A stretch of DNA of 37,531 nucleotides, from positions 8,234 to 45,764 of the forward strand of contig DBQU01000004.1 of the NCBI GenBank assembly GCA_002305765.1, read 5' to 3'. Below the pieces are notes generated by a model. The model saw nothing but the letters and a program-made list of their open reading frames with translations. It did no database searches and was not told the origin of the DNA. Both the position numbers and the translations under genes were made by a program. The DNA comes from Deltaproteobacteria bacterium UBA1386 (GTDB lineage Bacteria; Desulfobacterota; Syntrophorhabdia; Syntrophorhabdales; Syntrophorhabdaceae). Shown one piece after another: positions 8,287 to 16,499 of this stretch; the stretch's first letter is position 1; each line of letters starts with the position of its first letter.

Positions 8287-9861
8287 CTATCCGCCGTCTT
8301 CCCTCGTGAACTTGAAAAGGACCATCGCCGTATCCCCGATGCGGTCTTCCGTCTCAACGACGGCCCCGGGCAGGGCACCCGTCACTTCGTCCGCGTCGCG
8401 TCCGCGGGTCAGGATGTAGAATTCCCTCCGGCGCGACGCGAGGTCCTTAAGCCCGGCGACGTCATGTTCCTCCACGTGGACGGCCAGCCGCCCGACGTAG
8501 TATACATAAACTCCGCGCATACTGCCATAATAGACCCAGGGCACGGTGTCGCCCGCGAGTGCCCGTATCTTCTGAGCCATGGGTTTCGGTGATTTGTACC
8601 GGTTCCACTTTTCGAATATGGAGATGTTCCCCGTCATGTACGCGAGTGCCATGAAGGCGGCTATCGAGACAAAAGCCGCCCGCGCGCGGTGATGTCGCAT
8701 CGAGAGAAAGACGAGAAAGCCGGCGCATATGGCAAGCGAACCGAGGATGACCCTTTCGGGGAGGAATTCTCCGTACAGGGACGTTCTGTATACGATCAGG
8801 CCTATTCCCAGGGCGGCAAAGACTCCCGCCGTCACACCGAAGGCTATCCTGTTGTAGATGCTCTTCGTGTCGGTGATCGTTCCCGAAACGATGACCGCGA
8901 GGGCAGGCAGCGCCGGGAGCATGTACTTGCTGATCTTTCCCGATGAGAGGGAAAGGAAGAAGAAGAACCAGACGAACCACAACGTGAAGAAGCGTGTCGA
9001 CCGGTCTGTCTTCCAGTTCCTGACGGCCGCGTAGAGGCCAAGCGGCAGGAAGAGGCTGAAGGGGAAGAAATCCAGGGGGAGCGTTGTAAAATAGTAGTAA
9101 AAGGGCCTCTTGTGGCTCCAGGCGTCGAAGAACCGCAGGAAGTTCTGGCGGAGAATGTTCTCGTAGAGGTAGGGAAAACCCTCGCGGGCATACACGGCAA
9201 GGTACCAGGGAAGGACGATGGCGATGAAGAGGAGGATGCCGAGGCAGGTGTGCCGGTTGAAGAGCGCGCCCCATCTTCTCTCGCTGGCGCAGTACAGGAC
9301 GATAACGGGCGCGGCGAGCGCCACGCTGAGAGGACCCTTTGTCATAAAGGCGAGGGCGAGACAGATGAAGAAGAGATAATACCAGGCCTTCCTCTCCGTC
9401 TCCATGAACGTGAAGAAGAAAAGGAGCGCCACGACCAGGGCCGCCGAGAACACCATGTCCACCTGCAGGTAGCGGGCCTGCCAGTAGAAGAGAGGCGTAA
9501 GCCCCAGTATCGCCGTGGCGTGCAGGGTGCGCGTCAGACCGAAGCGGGCCTTCAGGGTGAGGAAGAAGACGACGATGACGGCAATGGCGGCGAAGCTCGA
9601 AGCGAGGCGCATGGATGCCTCATCCGGGAGCCACCGGAAGAGTTTTGCGCAGGCAAAGACGGCGTAATAGAAAAGCGGCGGTTTTTCACCATAGGCCTCA
9701 CCGTTGAGATGGGGCACGACAAGGTCGTTGTCGAGCTCCTTCACGATCTGCGCAAAATCTCCCTCGTCAGGAGCCCAGAAATCCCGTCCCCCGAGATTGG
9801 TAAAGAAAAGCGCACAGCAGGCAGCAAGGACCAAAATGAATGTGGTCTGTGTCTTCTTCAT
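8287..9861 (-). CDS. ArnT-like / PMT-family lipid-linked glycosyltransferase (copy 2)
   Basis: A 524-residue membrane protein with the same architecture as its downstream neighbour. The N-terminal loop has APDEGDFAQIVKEL (D32/E33 region) and GEKPPLFYY at residues 59-67, followed by many hydrophobic helices and a C-terminal soluble domain. The two copies differ enough in length and sequence that they are paralogues with separate substrates or a heteromeric pair, not a recent duplication. First gene of the minus-strand operon; upstream lies a repeat-rich non-coding stretch and the RNase P RNA gene. The ATG at 9861 begins MKKTQTTFILVL, a standard inner-membrane start. Confidence 0.86.
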   Translation of the reverse strand: MKKTQTTFILVLAACCALFFTNLGGRDFWAPDEGDFAQIVKELDNDLVVPHLNGEAYGEKPPLFYYAVFACAKLFRWLPDEASMRLASSFAAIAVIVVFFLTLKARFGLTRTLHATAILGLTPLFYWQARYLQVDMVFSAALVVALLFFFTFMETERKAWYYLFFICLALAFMTKGPLSVALAAPVIVLYCASERRWGALFNRHTCLGILLFIAIVLPWYLAVYAREGFPYLYENILRQNFLRFFDAWSHKRPFYYYFTTLPLDFFPFSLFLPLGLYAAVRNWKTDRSTRFFTLWFVWFFFFLSLSSGKISKYMLPALPALAVIVSGTITDTKSIYNRIAFGVTAGVFAALGIGLIVYRTSLYGEFLPERVILGSLAICAGFLVFLSMRHHRARAAFVSIAAFMALAYMTGNISIFEKWNRYKSPKPMAQKIRALAGDTVPWVYYGSMRGVYVYYVGRLAVHVEEHDVAGLKDLASRRREFYILTRGRDADEVTGALPGAVVETEDRIGDTAMVLFKFTREDGG

Positions 9862-9901
9862 CGCAACACACTATCCTGAATCCTTTCCAGGCAAAAGGGG
9901 A

Positions 9902-10093
9902 GATGACCCATGACCGGGGAGCAAGACAATGACCAATGACCAAATTACAATTACCAAAGAAAACAACAATGACCAATGACCAATGACCAATGACAACGAC
10001 CAATGACGGGATCTCAATGACCAGGGATAAACAACTGTTGAAACTGAGTATTTCTTTTTGGTTATTGGACTCTGGTCATTGGTCATTTTTTTT
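9902..10093. repeat. Degenerate TGACCAA heptad repeat tract
   Basis: The stretch between the ArnT-like gene and rnpB is filled with copies of the heptad TGACCAA. They occur at about 9928-9942 and as a run at about 9968-10006, and further ATGACC words lie at 9903-9915 and 10017-10023. Inverted copies (GGTCATTGGTCATT) lie at about 10074-10088. No ORF here has a recognisable product. The units are short and lack unique spacers, so it is a simple-sequence or heptad repeat and not a CRISPR array. Confidence 0.7.
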
Positions 10094-10100
10094 TAAAAAA

Positions 10101-10456
<356 letters not shown>

Positions 10457-10463
<7 letters not shown>

Positions 10464-10855
10464 TTTAATATGGCATCCTTCGCGAGCTTATCCGCTTCCC
10501 GGTTTTGCTCCCGCGGTATATATTGTATCGCAAAATGTTCGAAATTGCTCACGATTTCTTTGATCCGCCGCACGTATCCGAGGAGCGTCTTGTTCTTGAT
10601 CTTGTAGACCCCCGTGACCTGGTACGCGACGAGCTGGGAGTCGGTGTATACCGTTATGTCCTTGACGGAGCGCTCGACGGCGCTTTTTAAGGCGCGGAGA
10701 AGCGCCTCGTACTCGGCCATGTTGTTCGTCATCTCGCCAAGGTATATTCCCCGGGTGAATATCACCTCTCCCCCGTCGTCCCTGACGACGATCCCGGCAC
10801 CGGACTTTCCGGGGTTGCCGGAGGAAGCCCCGTCAACATGGACGTGCCAGCGCAT
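10457..10855 (-). CDS. rnhA: Ribonuclease HI-family protein
   Basis: A 132-residue RNase H-fold protein. The four catalytic acids of RNase HI are visible: D8 (VHVDGASSGNPG), E48 (NNMAEYEA), D72 (YTDSQL) and D122 (READKLA). It lacks the basic protrusion of E. coli RNase HI, like the short RnhA/RnhC-like proteins of many bacteria and archaea. It cleaves RNA in RNA-DNA hybrids. The ATG at 10855 overlaps the stop codon of the upstream zinc-ribbon gene (TGATG). An upstream extension in the same frame is out-of-frame sequence of that neighbour. Its own stop TAG lies inside the P1 helix of rnpB. Confidence 0.93.
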
Positions 10856-11565
10856 CAGTCGTTTTCTCTGAAGAAGAGGATCCGGTTGCAGCTTGGACAC
10901 TGGATGAGCTGCTTGTTCTTCGTGACCTCGATGAAAAGCTGCGGGGGGATGTTCATGTTGCAGCCGAGGCACACCCCGTTCCGCACGTTGGTGACGGCGA
11001 TGCCGCCCCGTCTCTCGCGGAGGATATTGTAGATGGTCCTGAGGTTGTCGCTCACGATGGAGAGAAGATTGTCCCTTTCCGTTGTGAGTTTTGCTATGAC
11101 CTCGTCCATCGACCGCGTCTCTTTCTCTATCTCCGTCTTTTCGATCTCCGATTCTTTTTCCAGTTTTGTGAGTTCTGTCTGGGAGCTCTCGTAGTCCTTC
11201 TTGAGGTCTTCCACCTTGTCCATGAGGACGAGGACGTCCTCCTCGGTCCGGTCGTTGGCCTCCTTCGCCGATTCGATCTCCTTGAGGAGGGCCTGGTATT
11301 CCTTGTTCGTCTTCACGTCGTAGAGCTTCACTTCGAGTTTCTTTATCTTCTCTTTCTCGCCTTCCAGCTCCTTCTCTTTCTTGCGCCTCTCTTTTTCGAG
11401 CTCCTCGACGATCTCTTTTTCCTTTTCGATCTTGCCGCGGACCCCGGCCAGCTGGTCTTCCATCTGCCTGAGTTTCCTCGGGGCCTGAAGCAGCTTCTGT
11501 TCCCCTTCCATGATCATCGATTCGATCTTCTGTGCCTCAAAAAGAGTCTCTAATTCCCGCTCCAC
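10855..11565 (-). CDS. Coiled-coil protein with C-terminal C4 zinc ribbon
   Basis: A 236-residue protein. Residues 10-190 are highly charged heptad-like sequence (long runs of E/K/L), predicted as an antiparallel coiled coil. The end carries a treble-clef/zinc-ribbon with CLGC (C199, C202) and CPSC (C223, C226). This matches the widespread C4-type zinc-ribbon family, which often precedes rnhA or Nif3-like genes. Molecular role is not established; a nucleic-acid or RNA-processing link is suggested only by its neighbours (rnhA, rnpB, a tRNA). The GTG at 11565 is the start because GGAGG lies 8 nt upstream. Confidence 0.85.
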   Translation of the reverse strand: MERELETLFEAQKIESMIMEGEQKLLQAPRKLRQMEDQLAGVRGKIEKEKEIVEELEKERRKKEKELEGEKEKIKKLEVKLYDVKTNKEYQALLKEIESAKEANDRTEEDVLVLMDKVEDLKKDYESSQTELTKLEKESEIEKTEIEKETRSMDEVIAKLTTERDNLLSIVSDNLRTIYNILRERRGGIAVTNVRNGVCLGCNMNIPPQLFIEVTKNKQLIQCPSCNRILFFREND

Positions 11566-11586
11566 TCTGTTGCCTCCATAAAGGAG

Positions 11587-11614
11587 AAGGGGTGTACCCG
11601 ATGGTACACCCCTT
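11587..11614. terminator. Strong 12-bp hairpin between tRNA and zinc-ribbon gene
   Basis: A perfect 12-bp stem AAGGGGTGTACC / GGTACACCCCTT with a 4-nt CGAT loop. It lies downstream of the minus-strand tRNA and 22 bp upstream of the zinc-ribbon gene start. In the minus direction it is followed by CTCCTTT, a weak U-tract, so it may be a partial terminator after the tRNA or a structured leader. Confidence 0.55.
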
Positions 11615-11671
11615 CTTACGTGAGTCGACTGTTCCGTTCTATGAGAAATTTCTTCACCATGTCTTCATATA

Positions 11672-11744
11672 TGGGCCCACTTGGGTTCGAACCAAGGACC
11701 TACCGGTTATGAGCCGGTGGCTCTTCCAGCTGAGCTATGGGCCC
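11672..11744 (-). tRNA. tRNA with CAU anticodon (elongator Met or Ile2)
   Basis: A full cloverleaf folds on the minus strand: acceptor GGGCCCA/TGGGCCC, D-arm GCTC/GAGC, anticodon arm ACCGG-CTCATAA-CCGGT, T-arm CTTGG-TTCGAAC-CCAAG, discriminator A, and no encoded CCA. The anticodon CAU is at 11711-11709. The G1-C72 pair excludes the initiator tRNA. A CAU anticodon can be elongator tRNA-Met or tRNA-Ile2 (lysidine-modified by TilS); sequence inspection alone does not separate them here. The gene is 73 nt long. Confidence 0.95.
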
Positions 11745-11808
11745 AACTTCTGTAATAAAATAAACGATTTCTTGGGGGTTTGTCAATGACGGAATGGACC
11801 TCCGGCCC

Positions 11809-11903
11809 GGGTCATGGGTGATAGGTAATGGATAATGGGAAGAACCGGGGAACCTAAGGTTGATCAGTCCAAGCCATAACCCATTACCCCTGACCCATGA
11901 CCC
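11809..11903. repeat. Near-perfect 23-nt inverted repeat with heptad-like words
   Basis: The arm at 11809-11831 and the arm at 11881-11903 are inverted copies matching at 20 of 23 positions (GGGTCATGGGT and GGTAATGG blocks are exact). The arms themselves are built of 7-8-nt words (GGTCATGG, GTGATAGG, TAATGGA, TAATGGG), like the repeat tract on the other side of the rnpB/rnhA/tRNA block. Together with that tract it brackets the RNA-gene cluster. No gene is seen in 11745-11992. Confidence 0.6.
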
Positions 11904-11992
11904 GTCTCTCTCTATTTTTCCATTCCATTTTTCCGCGAATCTATACTACAATGTCCACACAGCTGCGAAATGAGAAGATGGGGAGGCGTGTC

Positions 11993-13339
11993 GTGAGCGA
12001 CGGTAAGGTCACCAAGGAAGAACTTCTGGAGAAGGCAAGGAAACCGGCTGTGGATGCCATGAAGATGCATCCCTACTACAAGGGAAAGATAGAGATGGTC
12101 CCCAAGTGCGTCATCAGGGACATCAATGATTTCGCCATATGGTACACGCCGGGAGTGGCGGAGCCCTGCAAGGAGATAAACAGGGACCCCGAGAAGGTGT
12201 TCGAGCACACCAACAAGGGAAACATGGTGGGCATAGTGACCGACGGAACGCGGGTGCTCGGTCTCGGTGATATCGGTCCCATGGCGGGACTGCCTGTCAT
12301 GGAGGGCAAGGCGCTGCTCTTCAAGTACCTGGGTGGTGTCGATGCTTTCCCCATTTGTCTCGATACGAAGGACCCCGATGAGATCGTGCGGACGGTGAAG
12401 CTCATCGCCCCTGTCTTTGGGGGCATCAATCTCGAGGACATCGAGAACCCGAAATGCTTCTACGTCCTTGAGAAGCTGAGGGCGGAATCACCGATCCCCG
12501 TCTGGCACGACGACCAGCAGGGCACCGCGGCGGTCACCCTTGCCGGTCTCGTGAACGCCCTGAAGATCGTGGGAAAGAAGATCGAGGACGCGAAGATCAC
12601 CATGATCGGCATAGGCGCCGCAAACGTCTGCATCGTGCGCATGCTCGTCAAGGCAGGTGCGGATCCCAGGAAGATCATCGTCGTGGACAGCAAGGGAATA
12701 CTCAACCGGAAACGGGACGATATCAAGCCCAACTACAAGGAAAAACTGGAGCTCGCCGCGACAACGAACGGAGAGAACCGGGAAGGCGACACCGCGGCGG
12801 CGCTCAAAGGACAGGATGTTCTTATCGCCCTGTCGAAGTCGGGACCGGACGTTATACAGAAGGAATGGGTGGCGTCGATGGCAGACAACGCGATAGTTTT
12901 CGTCTGCGCCAACCCAATCCCCGAGATGTGGCCCTGGGACGCGAAAGAGGCGGGGGCCCGCATAGTTGCCACGGGCAGGAGCGATTTCCCAAATCAGGTG
13001 AACAATTCCGTCGGGTTTCCGGCGATATTCCGGGGCACCCTCGACGTCAGGGCCCGGACCATCACCGACGAGATGTGCATAGCCGCGGCCTACGAACTGG
13101 CCCGGTGCGCCGAGGACAGGGGGCTCACCGAAGATCACCTCCTTCCGACGATGAATGAGTGGGAGGTCTTCCCCAGGGAAGCTGTGGCCGTCGCGAAGAT
13201 GGCAATGAAACAGGGCGTCGCTCGCCTTACCATCGACGAAAAGGAACTCTACAACATGGCGGTCACGAAGATCCGCAGGGCCCAGGACGAGGTGGGCCTG
13301 CTCATGGAGAAGGGCATCATAGCGCCCTACGCCGGATAA
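11993..13339 (+). CDS. Malic enzyme (oxaloacetate-decarboxylating malate dehydrogenase)
   Basis: A 448-residue malic enzyme converting malate to pyruvate and CO2 with reduction of NAD(P). Visible features are the catalytic tyrosine region (IWYTPGVAEPC), the lysine-containing GMAGLPVMEGKALLFKYL-like segment, the metal-binding VWHDDQQGTA and the nucleotide-binding GIGAANVCIVRML. The GTG at 11993 is preferred because GGGGAGG lies 6 nt upstream and the protein then begins close to the usual KVTKEELLEKA helix. Upstream ATGs at 11951 and 11978 are in frame but lack a good ribosome site. Fumarase alpha starts 9 bp later, so malate, fumarate and pyruvate interconversion are encoded together. Confidence 0.9.
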   Translation: MSDGKVTKEELLEKARKPAVDAMKMHPYYKGKIEMVPKCVIRDINDFAIWYTPGVAEPCKEINRDPEKVFEHTNKGNMVGIVTDGTRVLGLGDIGPMAGLPVMEGKALLFKYLGGVDAFPICLDTKDPDEIVRTVKLIAPVFGGINLEDIENPKCFYVLEKLRAESPIPVWHDDQQGTAAVTLAGLVNALKIVGKKIEDAKITMIGIGAANVCIVRMLVKAGADPRKIIVVDSKGILNRKRDDIKPNYKEKLELAATTNGENREGDTAAALKGQDVLIALSKSGPDVIQKEWVASMADNAIVFVCANPIPEMWPWDAKEAGARIVATGRSDFPNQVNNSVGFPAIFRGTLDVRARTITDEMCIAAAYELARCAEDRGLTEDHLLPTMNEWEVFPREAVAVAKMAMKQGVARLTIDEKELYNMAVTKIRRAQDEVGLLMEKGIIAPYAG

Positions 13340-13348
13340 GGAGCCCCC

Positions 13349-14188
13349 ATGCGCGAGATCCACGTGGACGATATCGTTTCCGTTGTCGAACGTTTGTTCA
13401 TCGACGCCAACATCAGTCTTCCCGAGGCCATGTACGGTGCCATCCGGGACGCGATCGAGAAGGAAAGCTCTCCCGTCGGCAAGGAGGTGTTGAGGGAACT
13501 CTTGAGGAACGCCGACACGGCCCGGGAGGAACACATGCCCATATGCCAGGACACAGGTTTGGCGGTGACCTTTCTCGAGATCGGCCAGGACGCGCACGTT
13601 GTGGGAGGAGACCTCACCGAGGCCGTGACGGAGGGCGTCCGCAGGGCGTACCGCAACGGATATCTCAGAAAATCCTGCTGCCATCCTTTCAGCAGGAAGA
13701 ATACCGGGGATAATACGCCTCCCATCATCCACACGAAGATCGTGCCCGGGGATGGGATGAAGATCACTGTTCTGCCGAAGGGCGGAGGAAGCGAGAACTA
13801 CGGGGAGGTCCGCATGCTCATGCCCGCTGAGGGCAAGGAAGGGGTCAAGGCCTTTGTCCTCGAGATGGTGCGCAAGGGAGGCCCCAACCCCTGTCCGCCG
13901 ATCACCGTCGGTGTGGGCATCGGGGGCAATTTCGAGACCTCGGCTCTCCTGTCGAAGGAGGCCCTCATGGTTCCCGTGGGGACGCGGAACGATGACGAGG
14001 AACTGGCAGCCATGGAGAGGGAATTGCTCGAGGAGATCAACGCGACCGGCATAGGACCTCAAGGATACGGGGGCACGGTGACGGCCCTCGACGTTCACAT
14101 AAAGATGGCGCCCTGCCATCTCGCGTCGCTACCCGTGGCGGTCAACATCCAGTGCCACGCGCACCGCATCGGGGAGGCCCTTCTATGA
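13349..14188 (+). CDS. Class I fumarate hydratase, alpha (N-terminal) subunit
   Basis: A 279-residue subunit of the two-component [4Fe-4S] fumarase/tartrate dehydratase family. It carries the cluster-ligand motif PICQDTG (near residue 68), a second cysteine region SCCHPFSRKNTGDN, and GGPNPCPPITVGVGIGG near the C-terminal third, all typical of the alpha subunit. With the beta subunit it hydrates fumarate to malate, and the labile cluster fits an anaerobe. Its TGA overlaps the ATG of the beta-subunit gene (ATGA), indicating coupled translation. L-tartrate dehydratase is the main alternative; the adjacent malic enzyme favours fumarase. Confidence 0.9.
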   Translation: MREIHVDDIVSVVERLFIDANISLPEAMYGAIRDAIEKESSPVGKEVLRELLRNADTAREEHMPICQDTGLAVTFLEIGQDAHVVGGDLTEAVTEGVRRAYRNGYLRKSCCHPFSRKNTGDNTPPIIHTKIVPGDGMKITVLPKGGGSENYGEVRMLMPAEGKEGVKAFVLEMVRKGGPNPCPPITVGVGIGGNFETSALLSKEALMVPVGTRNDDEELAAMERELLEEINATGIGPQGYGGTVTALDVHIKMAPCHLASLPVAVNIQCHAHRIGEALL

Positions 14189-14742
14189 CGACGGACCTCA
14201 GGCGGATAACGACACCTCTTACCGATGACGTGACGGGGTCCCTCACGGCGGGAGAGAAGGTTCTTCTCTCCGGTTTCATCCATACCGCCCGGGATGCCGC
14301 GCACAAGAGATTCATTGAAACCCTCGATGCCGGCGGGGACCTGCCTTTTGACATCAGGGGACAGATCATCTACTATTGCGGTCCGGCGCCGGCACCGCCG
14401 GGAAAGGTCATCGGGTCCTGCGGACCCACGACGAGTTCCCGCATGGACGTCTACGCGCCGAGGCTCATCGCCATGGGCCTCAGGGGCATGATAGGGAAGG
14501 GTAAACGTTCCGAAGGGGTCAAGGGAGCGCTCAGAGAGTTCAGAGCGGTCTATTTTGGGGCGACAGGAGGGGCCGGCGCGCTGCTCGCGCGCGCCGTTGT
14601 CGCCGCGGACGTGATCGCCTATGAAGACCTTGGTCCTGAGGCGGTAGTCAGGCTCGAGGTGAGGGACATGCCGCTTTTTGTCATCAACGACGTTCATGGC
14701 AACGACCTGTACCTGGAAGGCATTGAACGCTACAGGAAGTGA
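14185..14742 (+). CDS. Class I fumarate hydratase, beta (C-terminal) subunit
   Basis: A 185-residue partner of the preceding alpha subunit. The conserved beta-subunit segments are present: GEKVLLSGFIHTARDAAHKR near residue 22, IYYCGPAPAPPGKVIGSCGPTTSSRMD in the middle and GMIGKG shortly after. In single-chain class I fumarases this is the C-terminal domain that closes over the [4Fe-4S] cluster. The ATG at 14185 overlaps the stop of the alpha gene by 4 nt, and an in-frame upstream ATG at 14152 lies inside the alpha gene and is not used. Last gene of the malic enzyme-fumarase operon. Confidence 0.92.
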   Translation: MTTDLRRITTPLTDDVTGSLTAGEKVLLSGFIHTARDAAHKRFIETLDAGGDLPFDIRGQIIYYCGPAPAPPGKVIGSCGPTTSSRMDVYAPRLIAMGLRGMIGKGKRSEGVKGALREFRAVYFGATGGAGALLARAVVAADVIAYEDLGPEAVVRLEVRDMPLFVINDVHGNDLYLEGIERYRK

Positions 14743-14803
14743 TGTCCCTGCTTTGACTTTTTGGGGTAAGTATTCTAAAAGAATATTAAGAGAAGGAGAT
14801 GCA

Positions 14804-15895
14804 ATGCCAGAGATTCGTGTCGCCATTGCCGGCGTGGGGAACTGTGCGAGTTCGTTGGTACAGGGTATCGTCTACTATTCCCGGAAGAGCGAAGATGCCA
14901 TCGGACTTATGCACAGCGATATCTGCGGTTACAAGCCGGGAGACATCCGGATCGTGGCAGCCTTCGACATTGACCGGCGGAAGGTGGGGGTCCCTCTCGA
15001 GGACGCCATCTTCGCACCCCCCAACTGCACGAAGACCATAGAAGCGGACATCCCGCCCACGGGTGTCACCGTCCTCATGGGGCATGTCTTTGACGGTGTC
15101 GCGCCTCACATGGAACAGTACCCGCCGGAACGCTCCTTCGTTGTTGCCGATGAGGAGCCCGTCGATGTTGTGGGGGTCCTTAAGGACCGGAAGGTCGATG
15201 TTCTCCTCAACTACCTGCCCGTCGGTTCGGAGCAGGCGGTGCGCTATTACGCCGAATGCTGTCTCGAAAGCGGCGTCAGCCTGATAAACTGCATCCCCGT
15301 TTTCATCGCCTCCGATGACGACTGGGCGAGGCGTTTCGAAGAGAAGGGAATACCGCTGGTCGGTGACGACGTCAAGTCCCAGATCGGGGCGACGATCATC
15401 CACAGGACCCTGGCGAAACTCTTCAACGACCGCGGGGTCACGCTCGACAACACCTATCAACTCAACACCGGCGGCAACACCGACTTTCTGAACATGCTGA
15501 ACAGGGAACGCTTGACGTCGAAGAAGATATCGAAGACGGAGGCCGTGCAATCGACCCTCGACGTTCCCATCCCGGCGGAGAACATCCACATAGGTCCCTC
15601 CGACTACGTTCCCTGGCAGAAGGACAACAAGGTCTGTTTCATGAGGCTCGAGGGGAGGATATTCGGAGACATACCCATCAACTGCGAACTGAGGCTTTCC
15701 GTCGAAGACTCTCCGAACAGCGGCGGCTGCATCATAGACGCGGTCCGGTGTTGCAAGGTGGCGCGGGACAGGGGTATCGGCGGAACGCTGGAATCCATCT
15801 CCGCCTACACCATGAAGCACCCCATCCGGCAGTATCCCGACGGGACGGCACGGGCAATGGTGGAGGAGTTTATCAGGGGTGAAAGGTTCCGGTAG
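14804..15895 (+). CDS. ino1: myo-Inositol-1-phosphate synthase (inositol-3-phosphate synthase)
   Basis: A 363-residue NAD-dependent isomerase that converts glucose 6-phosphate to inositol phosphate. The N-terminal Rossmann motif VAIAGVGNCASSLVQG is the family signature. The catalytic region GDDVKSQIGATIIHRTLAKLF and QLNTGGNTDFLNM follow, and KTEAVQS / IHIGPSDYVPWQ near the C-terminus are also typical. Length agrees with the actinobacterial/archaeal type (about 360-370), shorter than eukaryotic Ino1. ATG 14804 follows AAGGAG at 5 nt. A CDP-alcohol phosphatidyltransferase gene begins 11 bp downstream, which strongly suggests inositol-phospholipid synthesis. Confidence 0.95.
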   Translation: MPEIRVAIAGVGNCASSLVQGIVYYSRKSEDAIGLMHSDICGYKPGDIRIVAAFDIDRRKVGVPLEDAIFAPPNCTKTIEADIPPTGVTVLMGHVFDGVAPHMEQYPPERSFVVADEEPVDVVGVLKDRKVDVLLNYLPVGSEQAVRYYAECCLESGVSLINCIPVFIASDDDWARRFEEKGIPLVGDDVKSQIGATIIHRTLAKLFNDRGVTLDNTYQLNTGGNTDFLNMLNRERLTSKKISKTEAVQSTLDVPIPAENIHIGPSDYVPWQKDNKVCFMRLEGRIFGDIPINCELRLSVEDSPNSGGCIIDAVRCCKVARDRGIGGTLESISAYTMKHPIRQYPDGTARAMVEEFIRGERFR

Positions 15896-15906
15896 GGGGC
15901 CGCTGC

Positions 15907-16497
15907 GTGATAAGCTCGAAGATCGGCCATCGCCTTGATCCGGTTGTCCTTTCCCTGTACCGGTCCATCCTCGGACAGAGGACGATATCTCCCAATGTCA
16001 TAAGCTGTACGGGCACCGTCTTTGGTTTCCTGGCGGCAGCGCTCATTTTCATGGGATCGCCCGCGGCCGGTGCCGCGTGCCTCATCGCGGCCGGTTTCTT
16101 CGATATCCTCGATGGCGCCATTGCCCGGGGTGCCGGCAGGGCGACGCGCTTCGGCGGCTTCTTCGACTCGGTCCTCGACAGGTACACCGACATGGCCGTC
16201 ATGGGCGCGATCCTCTTCGTCTACGTCCGTCAGGAAAGCGTCGGATACGCCGTCGCCGCCTTCATCGCCGTGATCGGCACCGCGCTCATACCCTACGCCC
16301 GCGCCCGGGCGGAGGCCGCGGGTCTTTCCGGCAAAACGGGCCTCCTGGAGAGGCCGGAGAGACTCATCCTCCTCATCATCGGCCTTTTCATTCCTTTCCT
16401 GCTCAACTACATCATCATCATCCTCGCAGTCCTCACCCACGTGACGGTCATCCAGAGGATCGTGCATGTGTGGAGGCAAACCGGAAAGACGGCTTGA
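15907..16497 (+). CDS. CDP-alcohol phosphatidyltransferase (probable phosphatidylinositol-phosphate synthase)
   Basis: A 196-residue integral membrane enzyme with the full CDP-alcohol phosphotransferase motif: D66xxDG70xxAR74, then x8, G83xxxD87xxxD91 (four conserved aspartates). The family swaps CMP of a CDP-linked lipid for an alcohol. Coupling to ino1 (GTG start 11 bp after its stop) points to inositol phosphate as the acceptor alcohol, as in the mycobacterial and archaeal pathways. Specificity for inositol phosphate over glycerol phosphate is inference from this neighbour. Several hydrophobic helices follow the motif. The GTG at 15907 is the start of the long frame; no better ATG lies near. 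Confidence 0.87.
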   Translation: MISSKIGHRLDPVVLSLYRSILGQRTISPNVISCTGTVFGFLAAALIFMGSPAAGAACLIAAGFFDILDGAIARGAGRATRFGGFFDSVLDRYTDMAVMGAILFVYVRQESVGYAVAAFIAVIGTALIPYARARAEAAGLSGKTGLLERPERLILLIIGLFIPFLLNYIIIILAVLTHVTVIQRIVHVWRQTGKTA

Positions 16498-16499
16498 AT

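Noticed and set aside
9902..10093. CRISPR-like spacing of TGACCAA words
   Set aside because: Units are 7 nt, tandem and degenerate; there are no unique spacers and no cas genes nearby.
11672..11744. Initiator tRNA-fMet
   Set aside because: The G1-C72 acceptor pair is matched; initiators have a mismatch here, so it is an elongator Met or Ile2 tRNA.
12488..14119. A 543-codon minus-strand open frame
   Set aside because: Antisense to malic enzyme and fumarase alpha, both clearly real.
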